Origin: Desulfomonilia bacterium
GTDB taxonomy: Bacteria; Desulfobacterota; Desulfomonilia; UBA1062
Direction of reading: 5' to 3'
Assembly (NCBI GenBank): GCA_036567785.1
Contig: DATCTV010000037.1
Span: forward strand, 186,001 to 250,000
DNA: 64,000 nucleotides
A program made the position numbers and the translations under genes. Positions 43,588 to 52,442 of the stretch are shown here, piece after piece (position 1 is the stretch's first letter; each line of letters begins with the position of its first letter). Under the pieces are notes generated by a model that had not been told where the DNA came from, made no database searches, and was given only the letters and a program-made list of their open reading frames with translations.

Positions 43588-43893
43588 ATGCTGATTGTTG
43601 TTGCCCGGATGAATGCGCAGACCGGAAAAGAGGAAGAGATGGAAAAGGCCTTTCTAGACATTATCCCGAAGGTGGAATCAGAGGAAGGGACTCTTGCTTA
43701 TGTCCTTCACCGCATGAAGAAGAAGCCGCAGAGCTTTCTCATGTATGAGAGGTACAGGGACAAGGAAGCGCTTGCCTTTCACAGCTCGACGCCGTATTTT
43801 GCAGAGCTTTTCGAAAAAATAGCCCCTTTGATGGATGGCGCCCCCGTAATTGAAGTCTATGAAGTGCTTTCATCCATAAAAGAGAAAGTCTAG
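43588..43893 (+). CDS. YgiN-like antibiotic biosynthesis monooxygenase domain protein
   Basis: About 101 aa from ATG 43588, 5 nt after GGAGG; an ATG at 43585 is also possible. The sequence is a small ferredoxin-like ABM fold: LIVVARMNAQTGKEEEMEKAF, then EEGTLAYVLHRMKKKPQSFLMYERY and FHSSTPYFAELFEKI. Relatives act on quinols or polyketides, or are of unknown activity. It sits 24 nt before the acylase-family lipoprotein and may be co-transcribed. An imperfect promoter region and a 6-bp inverted repeat (43462-43476) lie upstream. Confidence 0.78.
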   Translation: MLIVVARMNAQTGKEEEMEKAFLDIIPKVESEEGTLAYVLHRMKKKPQSFLMYERYRDKEALAFHSSTPYFAELFEKIAPLMDGAPVIEVYEVLSSIKEKV

Positions 43894-43917
43894 ACTCTTG
43901 CGGAGAAGGGAGGCCGT

Positions 43918-46494
43918 ATGAGAAAAATATTAATCCTTTTGGTTGCCGCAAGTTTTCTTTTTTCCGGATGTGCAATCATCAAGAAAAACTTCAATGCCTC
44001 GGTTGACAAACCATCAGGCACATTGAAGATGGATGGTATCAAATCAAAGGTAACTATCAGCAGGGATAACCTGGGCATACCGTATATTGAGGCGGAAAGT
44101 GAAGACGACCTCTTTTTCGCCACAGGTTATGCAATGGCCTCCGACAGGCTCTGGCAGATGTATTTAAGGAGTATGGTTATGCAGGGGAGGCTCTCCGAGA
44201 TTGTCGGGAAGGACACCCTTGAGACCGATATCTATTTCAGAACGCTGGGAATAAAGGAGCTTGTAAACGGAGCTCTTGCAACCCTTGATAAAAAACACCT
44301 TGCATCCCTTGAAAGCTTTTCGAAAGGGGTAAATGCATATATCAGCACACACAAAAAACTGCCGCCGGAATTTTCAATCACGGGATACAAACCTGACCCA
44401 TGGACGCCGGCTGACAGCCTTTACTGCTTCAGCGCGGTGAGCTATGGACTGTCTTATAATCTCTATGAGGAACTGGATTTCCTCGTTCTTGCATCCAGGC
44501 TCGGATATGAAAAGATGCCCTGGCTCTTTCCCGTCTATTCCGGATACTCGCTGCCTGTGGATGAAACTAAAAAGCTCAGTGATATTCCCGCCTCCGAGCT
44601 TATGGGTTCAAAGAGCGGCAAAGTGGATACGGCTTTCAATCTTGACGGCATAGTTCCAAAACCAATGCCTGCATCCAACAACTGGGCTATCATGGGTTCA
44701 AAGACACTTTCGGGAAAATCGATAGTCTGCAATGATACCCACCTCATGCCGTCGACACCTTCGGAATGGCTGATAATGCATTTGAAATGTCCCACTTATG
44801 AGGCGGCGGGCGTCATGGCCCCGGGACTGCCTGTCGTGGTTCTTGGGTATAACGGCAAAGTCGCATGGGGCATAACCATGGTATCAGCCGACTCTCAGGA
44901 TATTTTCGTTGAAAAATTGAAGACAGAGGGCGGCAGCCGTTCATATCTATATAAGGGACAGTGGTTGCCGGTTACACAAAGGAAGGAGACCTTTAAAATA
45001 AAGTCTTCGGACAAGCCCGTTGAGAAGATTATTTCAGCAACATGCCACGGTTCGCTGTTGAATACGAACATCAAGAATGTCCCGTTTTCCTCTGAGATAA
45101 TGCCCGACAGCAGCAGATATGGTCTTGCACTTTCATGGGCTAATCAGGGCATGACGGACACGTTCGCCGGGTTCTACACACTGGCAGGCGCCGGTAATGT
45201 CGATGAAGCCAGGAATTGCATATTGAAGGTCGGCGCCATGTATTTGAATTTCGTATTCGGAGACAGCGAAAATATCGGGTGGCAGGTTTCAGGGATATGC
45301 CCTGTCAGAAAAAATGGTGTAGGCCTGCTGCCTTCACCGGGCTGGACAGGTGAATATGACTGGACTGGTTATGTCCCTGTGGAAAAGATGCCCGGTGACA
45401 AGAATCCCTCGAAGGGGTTTTTAGCAACAGCCAACAATGCCATTGTTCCGCCCGATTACCCTGTAATGATATCAAGTTCATGGGCATGTCCGGAGCGAAT
45501 CGAAAGGATTGAGTCCATTTTATCGCCGATTAAAAATACGACGACAGGTGACATGATGACTATGCAATTCGACCGGTATTCCCTTATGGCCTTCAAGGTT
45601 CAGAAAATGCTTTTTGAAGGCCCCTTTGCCCAGGAGATAAGAACGGCCATCGGAAAGCTGTCTATGAATGACAGGGATAAGGCGAACAAATGTCTTGAGC
45701 TACTCGACCCGAAGGTCTTTGACTGCAATATGAAGCCGACATCTCCCAATGCCGCTGTCATGGGTGCATTCTATCATACGGCGACTATCAATACTTTTCT
45801 GGATGAATTCGGGCCGATGGATAATCCCCAGTGGAAGGCGCTGGGAAGGCTGACCGGCCGCTATTCTTCAGTCAATACATTTCTGGACAAGTTTAAGCAA
45901 TATGATGCCACTGCGTGGAAATGCCTCGATTCAACCGCTGCATGGGGATATTCCGCACAGGAGGATCATTTACTGGCAAGGCCGGATTCTCCGTTGTGGG
46001 ATGATCCGAGGACGGATGCAAAAGAGACAAAGGCCGATATCATCGCGGTTTCACTTGCCGATGCTGTAATTCTCTGTGAAAAGAGAATGGGGACTGATCC
46101 GGCAAAATGGCAGTGGGGCCAGCTTCTTCATTACGACTTCAGGCATGATATCAGCGAAGAGATGCCGCTCGGTTTGTTGAAAGATTATTTGAATCCCGGA
46201 ATGTATCCGGCCGGCGGCGACTGGAATACCATTAATGTAGCAGGTTTTTCATTGGCGGACGGCACGTTCGAGGTTTCTGAAATCCCTGCAATGAGATTGA
46301 TCGTAAACTTTGGAGAGGATGAACCGGCGCATCTGGTAAGTGTGCCCGGACAGTCCGGCAACCCTTCAAGCCCTCATTACAGGGATATGCTGAAGGATTA
46401 TTTTATAACCGGAGAAAACCATCCGCTGGTGTTCAAGGAAGTAAACGTAAGAAAGCAGTATAAGGATGTGCTAACCCTTATTCCCGGGAAATAG
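43918..46494 (+). CDS. Penicillin acylase family (Ntn-hydrolase) lipoprotein
   Basis: 858 aa precursor. Lipobox LFSGC (Cys18) marks it as a lipoprotein. The alpha-chain motif IPYIEAESEDDLFFATGYAMASDRLWQM is typical of the family. Self-cleavage should free Ser253 (MPA-SNNW), the catalytic N-terminal nucleophile, giving an alpha chain of about 235 residues and a beta chain of about 600. Family members cleave amides such as beta-lactam side chains or acyl-homoserine lactones, so the substrate cannot be stated. GGGAGG precedes ATG 43918. Confidence 0.85.
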   Translation: MRKILILLVAASFLFSGCAIIKKNFNASVDKPSGTLKMDGIKSKVTISRDNLGIPYIEAESEDDLFFATGYAMASDRLWQMYLRSMVMQGRLSEIVGKDTLETDIYFRTLGIKELVNGALATLDKKHLASLESFSKGVNAYISTHKKLPPEFSITGYKPDPWTPADSLYCFSAVSYGLSYNLYEELDFLVLASRLGYEKMPWLFPVYSGYSLPVDETKKLSDIPASELMGSKSGKVDTAFNLDGIVPKPMPASNNWAIMGSKTLSGKSIVCNDTHLMPSTPSEWLIMHLKCPTYEAAGVMAPGLPVVVLGYNGKVAWGITMVSADSQDIFVEKLKTEGGSRSYLYKGQWLPVTQRKETFKIKSSDKPVEKIISATCHGSLLNTNIKNVPFSSEIMPDSSRYGLALSWANQGMTDTFAGFYTLAGAGNVDEARNCILKVGAMYLNFVFGDSENIGWQVSGICPVRKNGVGLLPSPGWTGEYDWTGYVPVEKMPGDKNPSKGFLATANNAIVPPDYPVMISSSWACPERIERIESILSPIKNTTTGDMMTMQFDRYSLMAFKVQKMLFEGPFAQEIRTAIGKLSMNDRDKANKCLELLDPKVFDCNMKPTSPNAAVMGAFYHTATINTFLDEFGPMDNPQWKALGRLTGRYSSVNTFLDKFKQYDATAWKCLDSTAAWGYSAQEDHLLARPDSPLWDDPRTDAKETKADIIAVSLADAVILCEKRMGTDPAKWQWGQLLHYDFRHDISEEMPLGLLKDYLNPGMYPAGGDWNTINVAGFSLADGTFEVSEIPAMRLIVNFGEDEPAHLVSVPGQSGNPSSPHYRDMLKDYFITGENHPLVFKEVNVRKQYKDVLTLIPGK

Positions 46495-46511
46495 CCATCT
46501 GAGAGGTCTTC

Positions 46512-46673
46512 ATGTTTTTAGATGTGAATTGTCCAAAATGTCCTGGCAGAAAGGATAAATGCGGGAACCGAAGAAAAACCGATGCCGGGACATTTATAAT
46601 TACACAGAGTCATGAAAAGAAAAGAACCGGAGGCGGGATATGTCTGAAAAAGTCAGGGCATCATCGGCCATAA
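46512..46673 (+). CDS. Possible small cysteine-rich protein
   Basis: 53 codons starting ATG 46512 with GAGAGG 5 nt upstream. The product begins MFLDVNCPKCPGRKDKCGNRRK, a CxxC plus a third Cys, in a basic context. It reads into the start of the next gene by 34 nt in another frame. It could be a tiny metal-binding protein, or a leader reading frame coupled to the next gene, or chance. No family is recognised. Confidence 0.3.
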   Translation: MFLDVNCPKCPGRKDKCGNRRKTDAGTFIITQSHEKKRTGGGICLKKSGHHRP

Positions 46674-47809
46674 TTGTTCTGTTCATCATTTTATCTGTGC
46701 CTGCCATCTGCATGAGCGAAGGAAGGCCTGTGGTCTGCGACAGGCTTTACTATGACGGGAATGAAGGGAACAGTGCATACAATATAAGCGGCAAGTTTTT
46801 GACACTCGAGATGCTGTCGGATTACCTCGACCCGATGAAGGAAATCGGTGAATTTGGCGGTAAGCGCTATCGTTTATATGATATTCTGGTAAAGGCGGAT
46901 TTCAACGGGGGAGGGTTTTTCGTAGAATGGCAGGTATCGGGACCGAAGCCGTTGATTGAAAAATATCTGGAGAAACTTGAAAAAGGATTGCGCGATAAAA
47001 CCGTATTTTTTGACCTTTCAAAAACCGCCGTCGATTTAAAAACAACTGCATTTTATGAAACAGAAGATGCCTTTTCGATAGGTCTCTCTTCATCAAAATA
47101 TTCCTATAAACCAGGAGAGGAGATTATCGTTTGGGCAAAGGTGAAAAACAACATGAACACGCCGGCCCTGCTGGTAAGATGTCTGGATGGTTCTGCACGG
47201 GGCTTTAGATACCCGCAGTGCGTTTTCGAGATCAAGGATTCTTCAGGTAAAACACCTGAGAACATATTCGCCCCGATGTGCAAGGTTGTCAATCCGCTGA
47301 CTCCGGATGAATTCATTGAAGTCCTTTCCGGCGAATCGGCGGAACTCTTCGATGGCGGGTTTGTTTTCAGCAATGCTTTCAAACTTGTCAAACCGGGCAA
47401 ATATTATATCTTCATAAGGTATTCGACTGTAGCACTCAAGGAATGGGAGTGGTACGGCATGTACTCGGATGAATACTGGAACAGCAGAAATTCAAATGAA
47501 TTCTGGAAGAAACGTGAAAAGGAAATCATTAAAAACAGAGAACTGCTTAAGAAAATTGAACTGGTCTCAATTAAATCCAACACGATCGAAATAGAAATAT
47601 CCGGGAACCCTTTAAGCCGTGAAGAAGCCATTAGAATTGCAGAAGAAGCCTGCAAAAAATCAGGCTGGAAATTCAATGATGTGACTGCCGGAGAAGATGA
47701 TGGCAGGTGGGTTGTCAGGACAAACACAAAGGCCCTTGGTATGAATGCGACGATAGTGATTGATAAATATACGGGCGTGGTTGTTGAAAAGAATATTACA
47801 GGACCATGA
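46640..47809 (+). CDS. Exported protein of unknown function with PepSY-like end
   Basis: 389 aa with a signal peptide (about 1-27, ending AICMSEG). The middle part (about 135-275) has a beta-rich pattern like intracellular-protease-inhibitor or Ig-like domains (SKYSYKPGEEIIVWAKVKNN). The last 65 residues (REEAIRIAEEACKKSG ... IDKYTGVVVEKN) resemble a PepSY unit. The ribosome site GGAGGCGG precedes ATG 46640. I do not recognise the whole protein. It lies after the acylase gene on the same strand. Confidence 0.65.
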   Translation: MSEKVRASSAIIVLFIILSVPAICMSEGRPVVCDRLYYDGNEGNSAYNISGKFLTLEMLSDYLDPMKEIGEFGGKRYRLYDILVKADFNGGGFFVEWQVSGPKPLIEKYLEKLEKGLRDKTVFFDLSKTAVDLKTTAFYETEDAFSIGLSSSKYSYKPGEEIIVWAKVKNNMNTPALLVRCLDGSARGFRYPQCVFEIKDSSGKTPENIFAPMCKVVNPLTPDEFIEVLSGESAELFDGGFVFSNAFKLVKPGKYYIFIRYSTVALKEWEWYGMYSDEYWNSRNSNEFWKKREKEIIKNRELLKKIELVSIKSNTIEIEISGNPLSREEAIRIAEEACKKSGWKFNDVTAGEDDGRWVVRTNTKALGMNATIVIDKYTGVVVEKNITGP

Positions 47810-47819
47810 TGCGCTTCAT

Positions 47820-48776
47820 TCAATTCTTCACATTACTGCCCTGAGCCTTTTTTGCAGGTTTGCCCACGGTTTGCCTGGCATTCCTTGAGATCTTCTTTTT
47901 CAGATCTTCAGTCAGCTCTCTGGCCTTGTCGAGCTGTTCCTGGGTCATCATCTCTCTTATCATGTCTCTCGCTTTTTCTGCTTCTTTGTTGCCCTGAACA
48001 GCTGCGAGGTTCAACCATAGAAATGCTTCGGAATAGTCCTGCTTTACGTTCTGACCTGCCGAATACATGAGCCCCAGGTTGAGCTGGGCACCGGCATCAC
48101 CATTCTCGGCGGCCATCTTGTACCATTTCACTGCATCGGTTGCGCTTTTGGGAACACCCTGGCCTGCAGAATACATGACCCCCAGGTTGAACTGTGCATT
48201 GACAGAGCCCTGTTCCGCAGCCTTTTTGTACCATCGTGCGGCTTCGGCGTAGTCCTGTTTCACGCCCTGGCCGTTATAATACATTATCCCCAGAAAGCCC
48301 TGCGCCCATACGGAGCCCTGTTCCGCAGCCTTTCTGTACCATTTTGCGGCCTCGACATAGTTCTGCTGCACACCCCTGCCGTTATAATACATGACACCCA
48401 GTATGCCCTGTGCCTCTGCAAACCCCTGGCTGGCAGCCTTTCTGAGCCATTTCACAGCCTCTTCCTGATCCTTCGGGACGCCCTGACCTGAATCATACGA
48501 CAGTCCAAGGTTGCACTGTGCCTCGGCATAGCCCTGATCGGCGGCCTTCCGGAACCATCTTGCAGCCTCAGTATAGTTCTGCTTCACGCCCTGGCCGTTT
48601 GAATACATGTATCCCAGATAGCACTGGGCTTTTGCATCACCTTTTATTGCAAGAGGCTGAATCTCTTTAAGCGCAGCATCATAGTCCCCGCTGTTTAGAG
48701 ATTTAATGTAGTCCGCGAAAGCAGGGACCGAACAGGCAATGAGAAAGAAAGCGATAAGTGCTACAATCTTTTTCAT
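47820..48776 (-). CDS. Sel1-repeat (TPR-like) exported protein
   Basis: 318 aa. The N-terminal export signal (1-21) includes LIAC, which could be a lipobox at Cys15, or cleavage could follow AFA. Residues 47-262 are six tandem 36-residue Sel1 repeats with the pattern LGxMYxxGQGVxQxxxEAxxWxxKAAxQG. A charged tail follows (EQLDKARELTEDLKKKI). Such proteins act as scaffolds for protein contacts; the partner is unknown. It is convergent with the preceding exported protein. Confidence 0.9.
   Translation of the reverse strand: MKKIVALIAFFLIACSVPAFADYIKSLNSGDYDAALKEIQPLAIKGDAKAQCYLGYMYSNGQGVKQNYTEAARWFRKAADQGYAEAQCNLGLSYDSGQGVPKDQEEAVKWLRKAASQGFAEAQGILGVMYYNGRGVQQNYVEAAKWYRKAAEQGSVWAQGFLGIMYYNGQGVKQDYAEAARWYKKAAEQGSVNAQFNLGVMYSAGQGVPKSATDAVKWYKMAAENGDAGAQLNLGLMYSAGQNVKQDYSEAFLWLNLAAVQGNKEAEKARDMIREMMTQEQLDKARELTEDLKKKISRNARQTVGKPAKKAQGSNVKN
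47991..48638 (-). repeat. Six tandem 108-bp Sel1 repeats
   Basis: The coding units of 36 residues are repeated six times without gaps. The third and fourth units are the most alike at DNA level, so unequal recombination could change the number. Confidence 0.8.
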
Positions 48777-48870
48777 GGTTCTTCTCCTTGACCTCTTTTA
48801 CCTGTTTTTTTGACATCAATCTATGTACAATACGAACCCTGTTGTCCAGAGCAAAGACAAAATGCCATTA

Positions 48871-48884
48871 AGGTGAATTCACCT
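48871..48884. promoter_or_regulatory. 14-bp palindrome upstream of the Sel1 gene
   Basis: AGGTGAATTCACCT is a perfect palindrome about 95 nt upstream of the minus-strand Sel1 gene. The 48777-49032 gap otherwise holds no credible gene. It may be a repressor site. Confidence 0.3.
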
Positions 48885-49032
48885 GCTCAACAATGAAAGG
48901 AACCGAAGCGCAGGGCTGTTCAATCTTAAGCAATTTCGAGTGTGAGGAAATATGCAGCTATGTCGTTCTGAAGGGCATGCAGGAACTTTCCGTCCAGACT
49001 CCTGCAATAATCTCCGAACCGCATAGAAAAAG

Positions 49033-49105
49033 TGCCCCCGGCAGGAATCGAACCTGCGACACCAGGATTAGGAATCCTGTGCTCTATCCACTGAGCTACG
49101 GGGGC
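49033..49105 (-). tRNA. tRNA-Arg (anticodon CCU)
   Basis: A 73-nt cloverleaf on the minus strand. Acceptor GCCCCCG pairs with CGGGGGC; the anticodon stem CAGGA/TCCTG holds TTCCTAA, so CCU reads AGG. CCA is not encoded. AGG is a frequent arginine codon in the core genes of this window, so this tRNA should be well used. Confidence 0.95.
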
Positions 49106-49119
49106 GTGAGGTATTTTTC

Positions 49120-49146
49120 TTAATATCATGGGCTCATTAACGTCAA
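49120..49146 (-). promoter_or_regulatory. Probable promoter of tRNA-Arg
   Basis: On the minus strand TTGACG (49146-49141) and TATTAA (49125-49120) are separated by 15 nt, a slightly short spacing. The start would lie a few bases upstream of the tRNA. Confidence 0.35.
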
Positions 49147-49200
49147 GAGGAAAATGCCTGCTTGTGAGTTGGCATTTCATGCGATATAGCTTTTTAAATC

Positions 49201-50451
49201 ATGAAAAAACCCGAGATACTTTCCCCTGCCGGAAACCGCGAAATGCTGGAAACCGCATGTCTTTACGGGGCGGATGCAGTTTACATGGGGCTCGCAGGCG
49301 GCATGAACCTTAGGGCCAAAGCAGGGAACTTTTCGCATGAAACATTAAAGGAATCTGTTAAATACGCCCATGACAGAAACGTCAGGGTATACCTGACGCT
49401 CAATATTTACCCGCATGACAGAGATATGGGTCTTGTTAAGGATTGCATTGAAACCGCCCGGAATGCCGGGATCGATGCGGTAATAGTTTCTGATATAGGT
49501 GTTGCTTCTCTCGTGAAAGAAATCTGGCCCCGGGCTGTGCTTCATCTCAGCACTCAGGCGAATACGGTAAATGTGCCGGCTATAAAAGCATGGACAGGGC
49601 TCGGGATAAAAAGGGTGATACTTGCCAGGGAACTCTCCGCGGATGAAATAGGATTTATAAGAAAAAATGTTTCCACCGAACTGGAGGTGTTCATCCACGG
49701 TAGTGTCTGCATATCCATTTCAGGCAGATGCCTTATAAGCAGCTATCTGAATGCAAGGGATGCGAACAGGGGTGAATGCACACAGCCGTGCAGGTGGGAT
49801 TACGCCCTTCTAGAGAAGACCAGGCCCTCACAGTACATGCCGGTTATCGAAGAGGACGGTTTCACCTACCTCTATAATTCAAAGGATATCTGCCTTCTGC
49901 CTGTCTTTGCCGATGTCATGCGGCTGGGACTCGACGGCCTGAAGATCGAGGGCAGGAACAGGACGCCTTTATATGTGGCGACCGTGACATCGGTTTACAA
50001 AGAGGCACGTGATGCATACCTTGCAGATCCTGAAGGGTTCTCAATCAAACCGGACTGGCTGGAGGAGATAAAAAAGACCAGCAACCGCGAATACTTCACA
50101 GGCTTTTTCAATGGTACTCCCGGATCAGAAAGCATGAAATACGATTTTAAAGGCTATGAACACAGCCATCATCTTGCCGCGCGAGTAATCTTAGCAACCG
50201 GTGACAGGGCAATGCTTGAAGCGAGAAATCCGCTCATCGAGGGCATGGAGCTTGAATGGATGTCCGCATCGGGAGAAAGAAAAAAATTCACTCTTAACGG
50301 TGCGACTCAAGATGGTGCTCCTGTTTCAAAAATCAGGCCCAACAGCTTTTTCGAAGTCAGGCTGCCTTTCAGTCCTCTTGCCGGAGAACTTGTCAGGAAA
50401 CCATACAGCGAAGGCGACAAAGTAATAGAAAGGCGCAAAAGAAATGAATGA
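49201..50451 (+). CDS. Peptidase U32 family protein (RNA hydroxylation type)
   Basis: 416 aa. Typical U32 opening PEILSPAGNREMLETACLYGADAVYMG, then HLSTQANTVN and the four cysteines C170, C177, C193 and C197 (HGSVCISISGRC, GECTQPC), which bind an iron-sulfur cluster in studied members. E. coli relatives RlhA, TrhP and UbiU/V hydroxylate RNA or ubiquinone with prephenate as a partner. TrhP is the closest guess by motif order, but the choice is open. It overlaps the helicase gene by 8 nt. A 7-bp inverted repeat (49152-49158 / 49171-49177) lies upstream. Confidence 0.82.
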   Translation: MKKPEILSPAGNREMLETACLYGADAVYMGLAGGMNLRAKAGNFSHETLKESVKYAHDRNVRVYLTLNIYPHDRDMGLVKDCIETARNAGIDAVIVSDIGVASLVKEIWPRAVLHLSTQANTVNVPAIKAWTGLGIKRVILARELSADEIGFIRKNVSTELEVFIHGSVCISISGRCLISSYLNARDANRGECTQPCRWDYALLEKTRPSQYMPVIEEDGFTYLYNSKDICLLPVFADVMRLGLDGLKIEGRNRTPLYVATVTSVYKEARDAYLADPEGFSIKPDWLEEIKKTSNREYFTGFFNGTPGSESMKYDFKGYEHSHHLAARVILATGDRAMLEARNPLIEGMELEWMSASGERKKFTLNGATQDGAPVSKIRPNSFFEVRLPFSPLAGELVRKPYSEGDKVIERRKRNE

Positions 50452-52309
50452 CCTTTTCGACGGGCTCAACGACGATCAGAAAAGGGCCGTCAACCATATC
50501 AGCGGGCCGCTCTTAATATTTGCTGGGGCAGGCTCCGGCAAGACCAGGGTGATTGTCCACAGGGTGGCAAACCTCATAAAGAGCGGCATCAATCCTCACC
50601 GCATCCTGTGCCTCACATTTACAAACAAGGCGGCGGGCGAGATGAAGACCCGGCTCAACGAAATGCTCGGAAATGCATCATCCGGATTGTGGGCGGGCAC
50701 GTTCCACTCGTTCGGGGCCTGGATGCTCAGGCGCGAGGCCTACAGGACAGGCTATCCCGGGAGCTTTACCATATACGATGCCGCAGACCAGCGTTCGCTG
50801 ATAGCAAAATGCCTCAAGGACCTCAGGATAAAAACTAACAAGGGAACGGACTCGCAGATCGCATGGCTCATCTCCATGGCAAAGGACACGCTCCAGGACT
50901 ATAAATATTTCAACCTGAGGCTAAACTTCGATCCTGTCCCGGTAATCAATCTCTATGAAGAAAGGAAAAAGGAATACGTGGCATTTGATTTCGGCGACCT
51001 TCTCAAGGTTCCGGGGCAGATATTAAACGAGTTTTCCGAAGCGAGAAAACGCTATCATGACATGTTTCCCTATATCCTTGTCGATGAATATCAGGATACC
51101 AACATGGCGCAGTATGTCATGCTCATGGGTCTTGTTTCAAACGAGAAGAACATATGTGTGGTTGGTGACGACGACCAGTCCATATACGGCTGGCGTGGAG
51201 CCGATGTCGGCAACATACTCAGGTTCAAGGAGGATTTTCCCGAGGCGAGGGTCATCACACTGGAACAGAACTACCGCTCCACAGAGGAGATACTTAATGC
51301 CGCATCCTCTCTCATTTCGTATAATTCCAGACGTGCTCCCAAGACGTTGAAGCCGGTTAAGAAGGAGGAGGGGGGCGTTACCCTGAGGGAATACGCCGAT
51401 GCCGATGTCGAGGCTGCCAGTGTCTCGAGGACAATAGCAAAGCTTGTGGAAGGTGGTGTAAATCCCGCAGATATTGGTGTCTTTTACAGGATCAATGCCA
51501 TATCGCGCGTGATCGAAGAAAACCTCGTTCGCAGCAGGATTCCGTACGCGGTGTTCGGCGGTATAAGATTTTACGAGCGCAGGGAGATCAAGGATGTGCT
51601 TGCCTACCTGCGCATAACGGCCAATCCCAGAGATGAGGACGCCCTTTTAAGGATCATCAACACACCGGGCAGAGGCATCGGGCCGAAGACGGTCCTCCTT
51701 CTTCAGGATTTCGCAAAGAAGAAAGGCATTCCAACATTTGAAGCTCTGAAAGAAGCAATCAGCGCTGGTGTGGTCAAGGGAAAAACGGCGGAAGGTCTGA
51801 AGGATTTCATCACTCAGACTGCAAGGATAAAAGAGGCTTCATCAGTAATGGATGTAGCCGATCTCATAACGTTGACTCTCGACATCACCGGACTCAGGGA
51901 TGAGATCAAGTCCGAGGTGGACGGCGAAGACAGGATTACGAACCTGAAAGAGCTTGTTGCGAGCGCATACGGGGCAAACAGCCTCCAGGATTTTCTTGAA
52001 GAGAAATCACTGATATCCAATACGGACAGGTCGGAGGGTGAAAAGGTCAGTGTCATGACGCTTCACATGTCCAAAGGTCTCGAATTCGACCATGTCTTCA
52101 TTCTCGGACTTGAAGAGGGGATCCTCCCGCACTCCAAATCAATGACGGAAGATTCCGATATCGAAGAGGAAAGAAGGCTCCTTTATGTCGGAATAACAAG
52201 GGCGAGGAAAGAGGCGCATCTTTCATGGGCCAGGGTCCGCGCACTCTACGGCAGGGAATCGTTCCAGTATCCGTCGGGGTTCCTCAATGAGATAAGGGAC
52301 GGGTTGTAA
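50444..52309 (+). CDS. UvrD/Rep/PcrA-type superfamily 1 DNA helicase
   Basis: 621 aa. SF1A motifs: FAGAGSGKT (26-34), LTFTNKAAGEM, VDEYQDTN, GDDDQSIYGWRGA, LEQNYRST and VMTLHMSKGLEFDHVF. It unwinds DNA 3' to 5' in repair or replication restart. It is shorter than E. coli UvrD (720 aa) and lacks the extended C-terminal region, closer to Rep in size. It overlaps the U32 gene and ends before a 130-nt gap with a weak GC hairpin and T runs. Confidence 0.92.
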   Translation: MNDLFDGLNDDQKRAVNHISGPLLIFAGAGSGKTRVIVHRVANLIKSGINPHRILCLTFTNKAAGEMKTRLNEMLGNASSGLWAGTFHSFGAWMLRREAYRTGYPGSFTIYDAADQRSLIAKCLKDLRIKTNKGTDSQIAWLISMAKDTLQDYKYFNLRLNFDPVPVINLYEERKKEYVAFDFGDLLKVPGQILNEFSEARKRYHDMFPYILVDEYQDTNMAQYVMLMGLVSNEKNICVVGDDDQSIYGWRGADVGNILRFKEDFPEARVITLEQNYRSTEEILNAASSLISYNSRRAPKTLKPVKKEEGGVTLREYADADVEAASVSRTIAKLVEGGVNPADIGVFYRINAISRVIEENLVRSRIPYAVFGGIRFYERREIKDVLAYLRITANPRDEDALLRIINTPGRGIGPKTVLLLQDFAKKKGIPTFEALKEAISAGVVKGKTAEGLKDFITQTARIKEASSVMDVADLITLTLDITGLRDEIKSEVDGEDRITNLKELVASAYGANSLQDFLEEKSLISNTDRSEGEKVSVMTLHMSKGLEFDHVFILGLEEGILPHSKSMTEDSDIEEERRLLYVGITRARKEAHLSWARVRALYGRESFQYPSGFLNEIRDGL

Positions 52310-52442
52310 AACCTTAAAGCATTATTCACGGCTCCCGCTCGGGTTTTTCTTACTTTTTGTTAATTGGGGCTATCTTTTTATGGTTTGGATTTTATTATAT
52401 AATACAATAACATAGGAAATATTTTTCTGTGAGGTGGATCGT

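Noticed and set aside
48893-49180. Open frames over tRNA-Arg on both strands, with translations such as APGRNRTCDTRIRNP and VAQWIEHRIPNPGVAG
   Set aside because: These peptides are well-known artefacts of translating a tRNA gene. The cloverleaf is perfect, so no protein is called.
52310-52360. GC hairpin with T runs after the helicase gene as a terminator
   Set aside because: The CCCGCTCGGG core would leave only a 3-bp stem with a proper loop, so it is too weak to call.
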